NCBI GenBank assembly: GCA_033239525.1
Contig: BSYO01000035.1
Location: 2,948,965-3,012,964 of the forward strand
DNA length: 64,000 bases
Source of the DNA: Nepenthes gracilis
Taxonomy: Eukaryota; Streptophyta; Magnoliopsida; Caryophyllales; Nepenthaceae
Reading direction: 5' to 3'
Part shown: positions 23,806-37,300 of the stretch, in pieces
How positions within the stretch are numbered: position 1 is the first letter of the stretch
How the letters are laid out: every line of letters begins with the position of its first letter
Notes under the pieces: model-generated
Database searches by the model: none
What the model was told of the DNA's origin: nothing
The model's input: only the letters and a program-made list of their open reading frames with translations
Program-made: the position numbers and the translations under genes

Positions 23806-26099
23806 ACAAATTTGCTGATAAAGGGCTTGAGCGCGTGGTTCATTAAATGCATGAAAGTGTTATAACTTAGCCCAAATGGCATCAAGAGTCATTCATATAG
23901 ACCTCCTTATGTCTTAAAAGCGGTCTTTCATTTGCCACCGTGTTGGATCCAGATCTGATGGTATACTCTTCGTTAGTCAATTTTGGAAAAAAAAAATAAT
24001 TTTGACGTCATATAACATATCAAGCATGTTGTCAAGACTTGAAACTGAATTTTGATATTTGATTGTAATCTTGTTTATGGCCTGACTATCAACACACATT
24101 CACTACGTGACATCTTTATTGGCAGTTAACAATGCTAGATGACGCACAAGCTAATACTTTCCTATATGTGCCCTTTCGAAGAAGCATGCCACTTGTTGTT
24201 ATAAATCCTTATGCTCCCAAGAACTCATCCGGTAGTGAAGGAGGCTGGAAAGATTGGATCTAGGTACAAGGTCAATTTGGTGTAGAATTTTCTTCTCAGG
24301 TGGGAAGTTACTGGAAAGTTCATCGGGTGCAACATTGGAGAATTTGTGGAATAGTCAGACTATTGGCTCAGGAGTAGTAGCGGACTCTTTTTGATCAACT
24401 GTGCGAGTGACAAGGGCGTAAATCAGGGGCATTCTTTTGACAGTGTCCTTTGAATTATTTTTCGGATAGAAAACATCCATTAGTCCATTTTATAGATGAC
24501 GAAACATCTTTCAGTGGATGAAGAAAAACCTTTGTTCCTTGAAGGTAAACGTACAAGTGTTGTTGTAACCATTGTGTAGGACCAGATTGTGTCCTAGTAC
24601 TTCTTGAGAAAAAACAGGATGACGGATCAAGTTGATGGACTGGATAGGGCTTTGGGTGAGCATAATAGGACAAGTTTAATTTTGTGACCATCTCTTTAGA
24701 GATCAAGTTGACGCAACTGTTAGAGCTAATAACAATCAAGTATCATTTTCCTTGGATTGTTTCATTAAGTGTGAAAAATATTATTCCATAACCAATTGTC
24801 GTCGTTGCCTGTCAAATGGGCAGCTAAGACTCGTCGAACCATTAGTAATTCAGCCTCTTCATTCGATTTGCTGATCTTCTCTAGTCATTGTGGCCTCCTT
24901 TGGTTCGTTCGTTGACTAGTTCACGGATTTCGTCAATCAATTGGCAGCAGACCTCATTGCCTTTTTGCGAATAATTATAAGAGTGGTGCCCCGGGTTCCT
25001 ACAATGAATGCATTCATCCTTTTAGGTGGCAATGTTGTTGTTCGGTTGAGAGACCCAACTATTGTACTTATTTGTTCCTTTCCTTCCCGGTAGGATAGGA
25101 TTTGTGGAGTGAGGTGTTGGGACTTTTTGGTTCTTGAATTGGAGAATTACTCGGTCCTTTAGGACCTCAAATCTCTTTAAGCCTCAAAAGCTGATTGGAA
25201 TGCCTCCTCTAGAGATGATAAATAGTGTAAAACGAGTTCCTCCCACATAGTTGGTTTTAGACCACTTAGATATCTGGCCACTAATTGGTTATTAGTCTCT
25301 TGTAATTCAATTCAACTAGGGAACTTATAAAACTCCTCGATATAGTTTGCTACATCTTGATCAAACATTTGTCACAAAAGATGTAATCTAATACAAGACT
25401 TGTGAATTATCAATTATTAAGTAATTCTAGTCAAATATTAATTTTATTTTTACCCATGTGTTTATCCGGGAATAAATCATCCGCTCCTGATTTTTTTGAT
25501 AAAATTGCAACCATATGACAGGGGGTCCATAGAACTTAGTGGCTACAAATCTAACCAATTGATCTTCAAGCTTATTCTTTTAGTCGAATAAAGCCTCAAT
25601 AATAACAATCCAATCTCCGCAAGTTTCAAGATTAAGCTTACTATTAAAGTAAAAAATGTTAACTTAGATACTTTTGGCAACATTTTCAAGGAGTGGAGCT
25701 AAAGATTCTATATAAGATGGATTTTTTATGGTGGGGGGTTATTCATCATTGTCTTTCGGTCAGGAAAGGAGGCAATGTAGGTCGTGTGAGTGGGTGGAAC
25801 ATTGTAATGGGAGATCTAGGTGAAGTGGAGGTGGAATTTATAAATTCATCATCGTTTTTCAAAGGCTCACTGGGCACAAGGAACTGTCAGTTCTCTGCAG
25901 TGTCGTGACTTCGATCTTGTTCCTGCTGTAAAACGTCATCTGCTATCCCTTACAATTTAGAATTACTCCGCCATAGTTCCACCGTTTGTTCATAGAGATG
26001 CATCTTTGAGATGGGGACACTCAACTGCTACATCCTTGTGATCCTCGAGCCATATCTTTCTTGATACTGATTAATGCAACCGAAAGGGTGAATGTTTGA

Positions 26100-26560
26100 T
26101 CAAATTAGAGACGAAAAATTTCATATTTAAATATGGGATCGAGATTACTGCCCAAAAGTAGTTAGACAGGGATGTCCGAGAATAGTATTGTAGACTGATG
26201 TTAGGTCCATTACCAAGAATGAAAGTATTTTTGAGGCAGTCCTCGAGTAAGTTCCCAATATGACTTCCAACTGGATGACCCCCTAAATGGATACTTACCC
26301 GTTGTCGAGCCCATATAGGAGTCCCTCAGTGGGTTTCATTTTACTCCTCTTTAAACCTAATTTGAAATACACATCAAGGTAATGTAAATTTTTAGAACTT
26401 TTAATATCAATAAATACTCATTTTAACTGATAGTCTATATTACCATTAGAAATAAGAGCAGATACAACCAATGGATCAGAATGAGGAGAGGATACATGAG
26501 TCATATTTTCATTACTAAAACTAATGACATCATTACTAATTCCTATCCGTGGCTCCTTAT
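26100..26560 (-). mobile_element. Tat-element protease fragment (copy B)
   Basis: On the - strand it has the sequence around the Tat gag-protease junction (ISNDVISFSNENM, then GLKRSKMKPTEGLLYGLDN) and a downstream VYNTILG block. It resembles the protease region at 27500-28030 of the neighbouring copy but is clearly a different copy. It sits after (3' of) that copy's RT, which is not the normal order, so this is a separate fragment joined by rearrangement. Confidence 0.65.
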
Positions 26561-26639
26561 TCTCGTGAGGGCCTTGATCTTCTCTGAGGGCCTATCAATA
26601 AAGTCACGTTCGTGAGGGCCTTGATCTTCTCTAAGTTTG

Positions 26640-29600
26640 TTTCGATCCCTCATTAAGAAACAATGAAACCCAAGAATTTTCCTGAGGAACTCCGAAGACA
26701 CACTTTGATGGGTTCAACTTCATATGGTGTGCCCGGAGTACCTCAAAGGTTTTAACTAGATAATGAATATAGTCGTTGGTGATCTTGCTTTTGATGAGTA
26801 TGTCATCTACATACACATTTATATTGCGACTGATCTATTTTTTGAATATTTTGTTCACGAGCCTTTGATAAGTTGCACCCGCGTTTTTCAGACCAAAAGA
26901 TATGACCTTGTAGCTGTAGGTACCTTGATCAATCATGAATGAGGTGTGCTCCTTGTATCCTAGGCTCATCCTAATCTGGTTGTAACTCGAATACACATCC
27001 ATGAAACTCAATAGCTCGTAACTAGAAGTGGAGTCCACCAACAAGTCAATCATGGGTAAAGGGAAGCTATCCTTTGGGTAGACTTTGTTAACGTCGGTGA
27101 AGTGGACACACATCCACAATTTTCCATTACTTAGGTCAACGTTGGAGAGCCAATCCGAGTACTAGACCTCTCTGATAAACACGACGCCTAGCAGCTTCTT
27201 TAACTCTTTTCAGATGGTTATGAGCTTTTCGACAGAGTGGTTCCTTCGTTTCTACCTTATGGGCTTGCAGCCGAGATCGAGACTCAACTTGTGGACCATT
27301 ACTCCGACTAGAATCCCAGGTATGTTGACAGATGTCCACACAAAAACATCCACGTTCTGCCTCAGGAAGCTTATCAATTCATCACGGCAAGTGAGCCCCC
27401 TATTTGTATGCACTTTTTCAAATCATCTGGGTTTAAAGATACTAGGTCGGTGGCCTCTCTAGATTGTGCCTGCTACAAGGTAGCCTCATCTTGATGGTCT
27501 AATTCTTCTGCTTGCTTCTCAACGCCGCTTGGTGCTATCCGTGATATGTAACATGTCCGTCTGGTTACTTGGTCACCCAACACTTCACTAATACCGCATG
27601 CGGTTGAAAATTTTATCTTTAAGTGCGGTATTGAAGTGACTGCTCTGAATGTCACCAGACATGGCCAGCCTAAGATGGTGTTGTATACGGAGGGTAGGTT
27701 GACAACCAGGAATGTGAGTGTGCGACTCTCCATTTTAGGATACATGTATAGGGTGATCTTTAACTGTATTGTCCCTTAGACAGCTATTGGTTCATTATCT
27801 AGCCCGTATATCGGTCCTTCGGCTAGTTTGAGTTGATTCTTTTTAAGCTTTAGTTTAAAGAATGTATCGAATTAAAGTAAATCCTTTGAACTTTCATTAT
27901 CAACAAAAACGCGTTTCAACTGGTAGTCAAACGTACCATTCGAAACGAGTGCAAATACAACCAGGGGATTTGAATGGTGGGAGATGAGTCATATCATTGT
28001 CAACTAAAGCTAATGACATCTTTCCCCCACCCTCTACTTCTTACGCTTGTCCAACTTCTCCTGGTGATCAATTGGGTGCGCCTTGGCAGGTCGAGTGGTC
28101 ACCATGTTGACCAACCCAACTGCCACTCAATTCCTTGGTTGGGGCTGATCCGACTCATCACCACCTAAGGTTCCAGAGGTCTGCCTAGGGTGCCTCAAGA
28201 ACTTTGTGAGGTGGCCTTGACGGATCAACTCTTCGAACTCTTACTACAGCGTCTTAAACTCTTTTGTAGTATATCCCGGAGATCGATGGAAATCATAATA
28301 CTTTGCTGGATCTCCTCTCTTCGTATTCTTTAGTGATTTTGGCCACTTGACAAATTTCTCCCCATGAACCTGCATGAGGACATTTGCCTGTATGTCATTT
28401 AGCGGAGTTGGGTTGACAAGTCGGTTTTCCTTCTATACGAGTGGCCCAATCCTGAGTTGCTTCCTTCAGGGGTTGTCGTCACCCCCGTTTTTCCTCTTCC
28501 ATCTATCAGGAAAGAGCGAGACTGATCGGTTATCTCTAGACGCTTTGCCTTATTGGCCTCTTCGATTGTGATAACTTCTACTTCCTATAAGGTTTGCGGA
28601 TTCTAGTGGGCCAGTTGCTTGAAGAAGTCACCTGACCCTAGCGTAGAGATGAAGTCGCCAAGCTTCATTTCTTTGGTAAGCTTGAAAATTCTCTGAGCTT
28701 CAGCTATGAACTGCTCCAAGAATTTCTTTGGGTTTTCTCCCTGCTTCTGCTTGATGTAGGTAAGGTGCCACGACTGCTTTTTTTTTTCGACGGTTAAAAG
28801 CGTACTAGGCCGAGAAGAGATCAGTGAGATCCTGAAAACTCCAGATCAAGTTTGAGGGTAGCCGATAGAACCAGATTCAAGCGTTCCCTTTTAAGGTGAA
28901 GGGAAAATATCAGCACATGGACGCCTCTTCCAAGCCCTAAAAGTTCAGAAGAGTGCAGAAGTGTTCCAAGTGGTCCATGGGATCAGTGCTTCCATCATAG
29001 GGATCCAGGGTAAACATCTTGAACTTAACCGGCATTGGTTGAGTTCGGATCTCCATGGTGAATGGAGATCTCTTTAGATCGGCTGCGTGTTCGTCGTCAT
29101 CCTTAAACATGCAGTTCCAAATTTTCTAGACTTTCTCCTCCACTCGGGAGGAGTTTCCATATCTTTTGAAGTTGAGGTAAATTCTCAACTTCGTTCTCTT
29201 TGTGGTGTGGTGCGTCGTCGATCAACTACAGCCACTTGTGGATCGGATCACTCGAGAGGCTCCCTCCTGCTTGGGAGGCCTCTATTTGTCCCGAGAATAT
29301 TGAAGATTTCTTCTTTCAGGACTTTCATCAAGAGTCTCATGGCCTAAGCGCCCTTCGAGCCTTGAGCGGCTTTGGGTGCTAGAGGCTACCGGGCTGTGAG
29401 AATTGCCCGAATTTGATATCTTTTTGGTCAGGTTCTTCCTCCTCTGGTCCCCACGCTTGGAGGTTGGCACGGGGGCTGAGAAGGATTAAGCACCCTGCTT
29501 CTTCTTGCCCTGGCATGTGCAGAGCCTTTGGAGTATCTAACATATCTTATTCATCTGCTCTGCCATGGCCAGGAAGATGGGAGCAAGCTACTCTTCGGCC

Positions 29601-29734
29601 GGACTACCAGCTGAGTAGTTGTGGTCGAGAGAGGCAACCTTTCTAGCAGGAACGCTAACTTGTACCATAGTGTTCACCATTTCGTTAGATGATGCTGAAT
29701 TGGGAGATGTAGTTGGTCTACTTTTAGTCAACAT
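26640..29734 (-). pseudogene. gag-pro-RT of Tat copy A (broken)
   Basis: Gag contains KFKMFTLDPYDGSTDPMDH at about 29020-28960, the same core as the gag at 6712 on the + strand. The following FTLKGNA..WFYRLPSN block is at about 28900-28840. The protease part has ESRTLTFLVVNLPSVYNTIL at 27735-27670. RT has the HFTDVNKVYPKDSFPLPMID block at about 27100 and the catalytic YVDD at about 26815-26800. Several in-frame stops and the missing C-terminal half show it is inactive. Confidence 0.75.
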
Positions 29735-29751
29735 TCTCACAACGGTGCCAA
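29731..29751 (-). other. Primer binding site of Tat copy A
   Basis: On the - strand, ttggcaccgttgtgagaatg directly follows the LTR end CGCATCA. It is the same type of site as at 6070, with a C in place of the G of ggcgcc. Confidence 0.65.
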
Positions 29752-30657
29752 TGATGCGTCCTAAATCCAAACTTCGAACGGATTCGAGTCAAACTGTCCG
29801 TCGAATTTCGGTCATCGTCCTTCGAGCCTAGGATCCTACACACCACAATTTTAAACAAGTGGGGTCGTGATGGTGGGAGTTAATTCCACCGAAAGTATTC
29901 CGACACTTAAGTCAGGTAAATAGCCTTCGAGTATGATAAGGTAAATGTAAATAATACAAAGATGAATGTTGGGGGTGGGTTTTGAGAATGATGGTGGGAG
30001 GCGCACTCGTGAAGAGAGTGGCTGTGGTCATGGTTGCTTGTGGATAGCAATTTTTCTAAATATTGAGCTCGTAGGGAACTAGTAACAGAGAGAGTGTGTG
30101 TGTTGGGATACTTGGAAGTTTAGAGAGCTTGTATTAACTTAAATATGTAAGAGAGCGTGCCTGTAGAGTGAGTCTCCATGGCCTTTTATAGTTGTGAGCT
30201 CCCACTGCCTTCTTTAAATGGTACGGCGAGATGCCCACTTTCTGTGAAAATCGTTGCCTTCCTCAGCATGGGCACGAGCACTATTCTAGGCTGTAACAGT
30301 CAAAAAGTAGGATTCCCTTTTTTCTATGGAGATACCGCATGTAGTGGCCATTAGGGCGCCCCCTGTGGATCGCGCGTTGATTTGTGCGCCTTCCTTTCGG
30401 GATGTATTCTGATTCTAGAAGATTGCCGTTACAGATGAGATTGCCTTTCTTGGAGATGCGGTGAATTAGGGCAGACGACCGTTGAGGCTCAAGAAGGTGT
30501 GCGTGGGCCGATTTAAATCTGAGCTGTGTTTATCCTGGGTCTTGTCCGTCTTACTTGTTGCGCTTTGTCGGTTAACTACAGCATTGACGATCCCAGGTAA
30601 AAATGGGCTGTTGTCAATTTTGGGCCACTTACCTCTTTTGGGCCGGCCCACTACTCA
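29752..30657 (-). mobile_element. 5' LTR of Tat copy A
   Basis: On the - strand it begins TGAGTAGTGGGCC and ends GGACGCATCA. It has a TATA box (ctataaaagg on the - strand, about 30182-30191) and the shared 'gacttaagtgtcgg' terminal block at about 29910. It is about 906 bp. The start is set by the TG at 30657, but no partner LTR is present to confirm it. Confidence 0.7.
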
Positions 30658-31365
30658 CGTCCCATTCAGAATTATTATTCCACTAATAATATAGTAAATA
30701 TAAAATTTTTATTCTCACCAATTAGAGAATATTTATAAATAAGTTAAATTTAAATTTTAAATACATAGAATAACAATATCTTGGAAGAGTCTATGTATGA
30801 GCCTATAAATAATTTATTCGTAGGGCTACAAAAATAGTTTCTCTGAAATTCTACCCGAGCATAATCAAAATGTTATTTATTGTGAATAATTCAAACCCTA
30901 AACTTTACTCATTTGTGTAATGAGATTTAAAATTAGTCTCAATTATCTCTTATTTTTTGTAGATAAATAGATTTAATTTTGTAAACCAAATTGAATATCC
31001 AAATTATTCACATATTACTTTAATTATATTTATTTAAAGCGTGAAAATATTATTGGCGAAACACACACACAAAATAAAAAATTGAAAGAAGAAGATAAAA
31101 TAGCCAAAAAGATAACATTGAAACCCTCTGGAACTCTCTTAATCCGCGAACTGTCCTAGCCAAGCCGCTCAGCGCTCACTGTCCTCCGGCGGCCATTGCC
31201 AAATTCCTGTAAGTTGTTGTCTTTTTCCACTTTCGCCGTCATATTTGACGTTGCTTGCCACTCGATCTGATTTCTCCTCGCTGACGTATCTCTGTTCAAT
31301 CCTCATCTGCGCCAGCGAATTTATAGACAAACAAGGAGAGTAAAATCCAGGTACTGTCAGAGACG
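30658..31365 (+). promoter_or_regulatory. SF3A2 upstream region with probable 5' UTR intron
   Basis: AT-rich to about 31120, then a more balanced segment just before the gene. A strong donor (cct|gtaagt) lies at 31209 and acceptor candidates lie at 31350 (tccag) and 31360 (tgtcag), five bases before the ATG. A 5' UTR intron of about 140-150 bp is therefore likely. No clear TATA box, as usual for a housekeeping gene. Confidence 0.4.
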
Positions 31366-34300
31366 ATGGATAGAGACTGGGGATCGAAGCCGGGAAGTGG
31401 AGGTGCCGCCTCCGCACAAAATGAAGCAATTGATCGGCGAGAGCGTCTCCGGCGTCTGGCGCTTGAAACTATCGATCTCGCCAAGGATCCCTATTTTATG
31501 CGCAACCATCTTGGCAGGTGCGTCTCTTTTCTCCGCCCTCTCTCTGTCTCGTTCGTATTCTCATGCGCAATATTCATGGCAGATTTATCTCTCCTTTTCT
31601 CTCTGTTACTCGTTCAATTAATTGTTCTTGTCCTTGGTTTCGTTAGCTATGAGTGTAAGCTGTGCCTTACGTTGCATAACAATGAGGGAAACTACTTGGC
31701 GCACACACAAGGGAAACGACACCAAACCAATTTGGCAAAGAGAGCTGCTCGCGAAGCCAAGGAGGCTCCTGCTCAGCCTCAACCCCACAAGCGAATCGCC
31801 CCTCGCAAGACTGGTTAGTTTTTCTATTCACTTCTGCTCTTTTTCATCCTGTATTTGAGCTCATGTGGCATAGTTCTCTGATTGCCTTTTATCTTGGGCT
31901 GGTTGAACTCTGTGTTCTTTTATATCGTCTGGAACTCCATTGCTTCCTCCTCTTTAGAAATTGCTTTAGTGAGCTCAGTGAATTTGAGTGGTCTAATTCT
32001 CTTTCTGTTAAGAACGCATATATATGGAACGAGGGTGACACATGGAAATACATTGGTTTCTCGCTGGTGCATGGTCACTATTTCTTGGTGTCTTGGACAT
32101 AGATTTTCCAAGGAGGAAGTGGAAGCCAGAGAAGCAACGAAAAAGAAAGGCAGCTGTTTTGATAGAAAAAAAAAAATATTTTGCATTTGTTAGATGTATT
32201 CGTTCAGCAAATTTGAATTCATATGCTCCTAAAACATAGTAAATAAGCAATATTGCGTCCATATCAGCCGTCTTTGTCAGCTTACGATTTTTAAAATTTT
32301 TTTTCATTTGATGTATCCAATACATATACGTATTGTCCATTACATGTGATATTGATATAACCATGAGTAATACTAATATTTTTATCCATGGTGTTTTGTG
32401 GGTAAATTTCAATGTTGGAGTCCGGCTTCTCTTTCAAATTCCATGGGGTTATCTTGTTTGGAACATCATTTCTTCTTGTTTTATCTCCTCTCATTTTAGC
32501 TTTGTTGCCTGAATGCTGCTGTATGGGTGACAGAACCTTATTAGTTTGCTTGAGTTGAGGTTGATTGAGATTAAAGATCGTACAAATTTTAGAATTTTAG
32601 GCATTGCTTGGATAATATATTTGCTTTGGAGTAATATGCTGTAGGAAGATGATCATGGTAAGTGTGGTTAGGAGTGAAATCAGCTGCCCTTTTAGCATCT
32701 AAGATGATTCTATAGCCTTATCCTTTATTATGGCAGTTGCATTATTGCTCTAACTTGGGAAAATATGTCAAGCACAATGCAACCAATAACGGCATATCTA
32801 TGTGAGATATAGGTTTTCAACATATGAATGATGAGAGGAACATCAGAAGGGCAGATTTGGTCTAATTCGAGCTAGACAGATAACTAGAATGAATATCACA
32901 AATTTTATAATTTTAGGCATTGCTTGGATAGTATATTTGCTTTGGAGTAATATGGTGTAGGAAGATGATCGTGGTAAGTGTGGATAGGAGTGAAATCAGC
33001 TGCCCTTTTGGCGTCTAAGATGATTCTGTAGCCTAATTCTTTACTATGGCAGTTACATTGTTGCTCTAACTTGGGCAAATATGTCAAGCCCAATGCAATT
33101 AATAACTGCATATCTACGTGAGTTACAGGTTTTCAACATGTGAACAATGAGAGGAACATAAGAAGAGTGGATGTGGTTTAATTAGAGCTAGACAGATAAC
33201 TAAAATGAATATCAAAAAATTTTTGAATTTCAGGCATTGCTTGTATAGTATATTTGCTTTGGAGTAATATGTTGTAGGAAGATGATCGTGGTAAGTGTGG
33301 ATAGGAGTGAAATCAGCTGCCCTTTTGGCGTCTAAGATGATTCTGTAGCCTAATTCTTTACTATGGCAGTTGCATTGTTGCTCTAACTTGGGCAAATATG
33401 TCAAGCACAATGCAATTCATGACTGCATATCTACGTGAGTTACAGGTTTTCAACATGTGAACAATGAGAGGAACATAAGAAGAAAACCGATGTGGTTTAC
33501 TTCAAGCTAGACAGATAACTAGAATGAAGAAAAAAAATATCACATGGACATGCGCTTTTGGAGAATAATGAGCTGTTTGTCTCTCATGGTTTAAAAAAGA
33601 AAGGAAAACTCACGGTGACCTACCTGGAGAGCTAACTGCCGAGAAGCAACAACTACTTTTTTCTTCTTCACCGCTAACTATTCATTCAGAGTCAGCAAGA
33701 ACAATTAGAGTTTATGAAAACATTCCTATGAAACTCTTGCTATATGTAGAGTTTAGGAAAAGTATTAGATCACTTTTGAATCATTATATACGGTCTTATA
33801 TTATATTATGTAAGAGACAAATTTTTATGACCCAAATTTGTAACATGAAGGTAATTCGATCATTGTTGCAAGGTTTCCTTTCATGAAAAGTGTGCAAAGA
33901 AACTTTTCTAGTTTTGCCAAATTTCACGTTAGAATGCACTGTTTGCCTTTCTTGGTTTAGTATTAAGTGTCGGCTAGGTAGACATGAATGTGGTAGACAT
34001 TGTTGAAAACAATGAATCTTTCCGTAGTGGCTGACATTGCTCTTTTAAGTAAAGTAAGACTAAAAGCTAAGATAAGAAATAATAATATTTGTAGAGATAT
34101 AGAAATTATACCTATAGAAGATAAGATGAGATAATAATGTTAAAATATAGTCCAAATAATGTGTCTATCAAGAAGTGTGATTTAGTTGTGGATGAATAAA
34201 AGAAAGAGGTAAACTTAGAAAAAATATGGAATAAGTTAATAAAACTTCGAAAAAAATTGTTTTTACTCTTAAAAATACTGTTGTAAATTGATTAGAATAA

Positions 34301-37300
34301 CAAAAACTGATTCATATAGCCAACCCATTTAGTGAAATTTAAAGTTTTGTTGTTATTATAATATTTCTGACTTCAATGTTTCCATTAGTTCTGATTCTTG
34401 TTTCTTGGGCTTGCAGTCAAGATTGGTAGGCCCGGGTATCGAGTGACTAAGCAATTTGATTCTGATACAAAGCAAAGGTCTCTTCTTTTTCAGGTGTGTG
34501 GTCTAATTTGAGCCCCTGTTATAAATAACATTGTGTAATATCCGAAAAGGAATTTCTACTATTGTTGCGTCTTGTGAAACAGATTGAATATCCTGAGATC
34601 GAAGACAATGCTAAACCGAGACACCGGTTTATGTCTTCCTTCGAACAGGTAAATTCTATCCCGAATCAAAGTTTTATTTGTGACAAAATGCTGTCTAGAT
34701 CCATATTTAAGGAACTGGTGCTGCAAACCTCTCTTAAATTGTTGACACTTAATAAGATTAAAAACGATATGCTGATCATTGAATTATCTTCTTAGTTTAC
34801 AAATAATAATTCAAAAATAATCTTTAATAATATATCTGAACCCATAGTAGATTTTTTTGATAAAAAAAATTGAAATTTGTTTTTCTCCCTTTTCCCTTGT
34901 CTCTATACTTCATGATAATTATAGAAAATATGTAGAAAGTTCAAAATATTGTCTCAGAAATTGAGTAGTAAATATAATGAAGGTAGCCACCTTTGCAGAA
35001 ATACAATTTTATAATAATTCAGAAAATAACTGTTCCCTTTCTAACATATACATGATGGGATTTCTATGCTTTTAATAGGGTAGGACAATCATCGATCATT
35101 CAATTATTTAAATGCTTTTCTTTTTATCAATGATCATGCCTTTAAAAAACTAACTTATATGAGAAAATATGACCAATTATACGAGATTGTAACATTTAAT
35201 TGTTTTAATAAATTATGAATATGTAACATGCTATCTGGAAAATCTTACAATTAATCTCTTATTCTTTGACAAATTTTTTTCTTGAAAACAGAGGGTTGAA
35301 GCTTTTGACAAAAGATACCAATACCTTCTGTTTGCTGCTGAGCCGTATGAGATCATTGCTTTCAAGGTAAATCTTCCACTACTTTTCTAATGCTTGTTTT
35401 TCATTTGTATTACAATTTATTGTTATAAATTGATCTATATATACCAGTGTCATGCCATCCTATATCGATATTTCTTGATACTAAGATAAAATTACAATAT
35501 TGTGTTGTATCAATAATATATGTCTTGATCCTGACACAAGCAGGTGTGAAATATAAAACATATCCGTAATAGTTGCCATCTGATAATCAAAACTGTATCG
35601 GATATTACATACTAACATCAAAAGTAATATATTTAAATCTAAATTACAACAACAGCCACAGAAATGATTAAACTATCCCCATTTGGTTTTGAAATAATAA
35701 TATCACCACTCAATCCATAAATCACTGCAAGGAAAAATATTTAACAAAAATATCCAATATACAATAACAAAAACGTACATAACATCATTTTGGCTCACCA
35801 ACCTAGAATCTCAAATTGCGAAACTAAAAATATTTAAATCCACTACAATACATAAAATCTAAATTATCCACAATATTACAAATACAACTAAACAAAAGTC
35901 TTCATCAATTTTCTATCCATATCCAGCAAAAATCTACTACTTGCTATTCTAGAAAGGGTTTTGAAAATATTTACAAACGTGTGTCTGATATTCAATAAAG
36001 TATATATACATATAATATACAAATATATGTTAGTAAACTAGATGGAAAGACAAAACACTATAAATTACATGCGAAAGTCCGGAATATTTAATTTTTCGTA
36101 AAATACATTCCAAATTATGATTTCATACAAATAGTTCAATATATATATGCGAATCTCCAAAACATGCGAATTGTATGAAAATATTAAATCTTGTAATGCA
36201 TCCATAAAATATAAAATTTGAAAATCCATATTGAAAACTAGTAAATATTTCAGAAAAACTAAATCATGTCAAAATATAAAAATCAAAGTATACCAAAATA
36301 TAAGAACTAAATCACGTTAAAATATAAGAACCAAAGCATGTTAAAACATAAGAATTAAGGACCGGTGACTCACATACCGATTAATCAAATGGGCAATTTT
36401 AAAGTATGGGTTACTCATATTTTCGATAATCTTATATCAATATTCTACTATTCATGATTCATGAGCATGACATCTACGTTACTTTATAGACAAGTTCAAA
36501 TGCGACTTTCTTTTTTTTCCCGTAGATGATAGATGTGTTCTTTAAGTGCATCTAATATATTACGACATGTTCAAATATAAGCCATCAATTCTCTTATAAT
36601 TGTTTTCATTTGTTAAGTAAAGGAATCTATAACAAATATGCAAAATTTTTTCACCATCCATAAAAAGTATAAATTCTGAGCATATCATAAGATAGAGTCT
36701 CATCAAATGCTTATATAAAAATAGCATGCAAGGTTAAATTCTTACATGTTTCATGATTTTCTTTATAATATCTCAATATTAGAATATAATCCTTCAAAAT
36801 TTCTAAATGTTCAGTAAAATTAAATAAAATTATCAAATGTTAGGACATAATCCTTCAAAATAGCAAAATGTTCGGTAAAAATAAATAAAATCATCAAATG
36901 TTCAGTAAAGCCTAGCAAAATCTCAAAGTATTCGGTAAATGAGATATGCATAGAATAATTTTCGAAAAGAGGGTATAAAGGGTAACATCCATGTATATTT
37001 AAATAAGTATCGAAAGAAAAATCAAATAATTTTAAATATAGATCAAATAATGAGTTTAGATATATTCGCCTTAAATTTTAGATTTACTGGATCTAATGCG
37101 AAAGAGTTCCAAAATTCATTCCCTTCTCACATTCACTCTCTTGTTCTTCTTCTCCTTTTCCATTTTATTTCTCTTTCTTCTCTCTGTTTTTTTCCAGCAC
37201 AAATGATTGAAATGAGGCAAAAGGAGAGACTTGTATATCCAAATTGGTACACGAGTGCCGATCAGGCACACATTAGGCGCCATGCTTGTCCATATATATG

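Larger units (their letters stand above)
19155..25650 (-). mobile_element. Very decayed Ty3/gypsy retrotransposon, interrupted by other repeats
   Basis: Read on the - strand from high to low coordinates, remnants are in correct pol order. Gag is at about 25640-25130, with words such as EEFYKF, QLVARYLSGLKP and LEEAFQSA. A zinc-knuckle trace lies at about 25020-24965 (CIHCRNPGHHSYNY, last Cys lost). Protease is at 24739-24455 (SNSCVNLISKEMV), RT at about 24200-23810, RNase H/connection at about 21060-20610 (HKLGVSNKVVDALS), integrase at about 20420-20150 (HDSIFVIVDHLSKM) and a duplicated integrase end to 19155. About 2.7 kb of unrelated repeat DNA (21100-23805) splits the RT. No convincing LTRs were found. 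Clade is uncertain; CRM/Reina-like chromovirus pol is my best guess. Confidence 0.7.
26631..30657 (-). mobile_element. 5' half of a Tat-lineage gypsy element (copy A)
   Basis: On the - strand: 5' LTR 30657-29752, primer binding site 29751-29731, gag from ATG 29734 to about 28050, protease to about 27500, RT to 26631. The element breaks off just after the RT active-site region, so RNase H, integrase and the 3' LTR are missing. Coding frames carry stops. It lies head-to-head with SF3A2: its LTR begins about 700 bp upstream of the SF3A2 start codon. Confidence 0.8.

Noticed and set aside
31366..31818. Single 150-codon frame read as one exon
   Set aside because: It reads through intron 1 of SF3A2. 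Splicing 31517 to 31647 restores the family sequence at the zinc finger.
32905..33410. Two similar - strand frames (68 and 95 codons)
   Set aside because: They are the same non-coding repeat unit in tandem inside the SF3A2 intron. No homology to any family and no start context.
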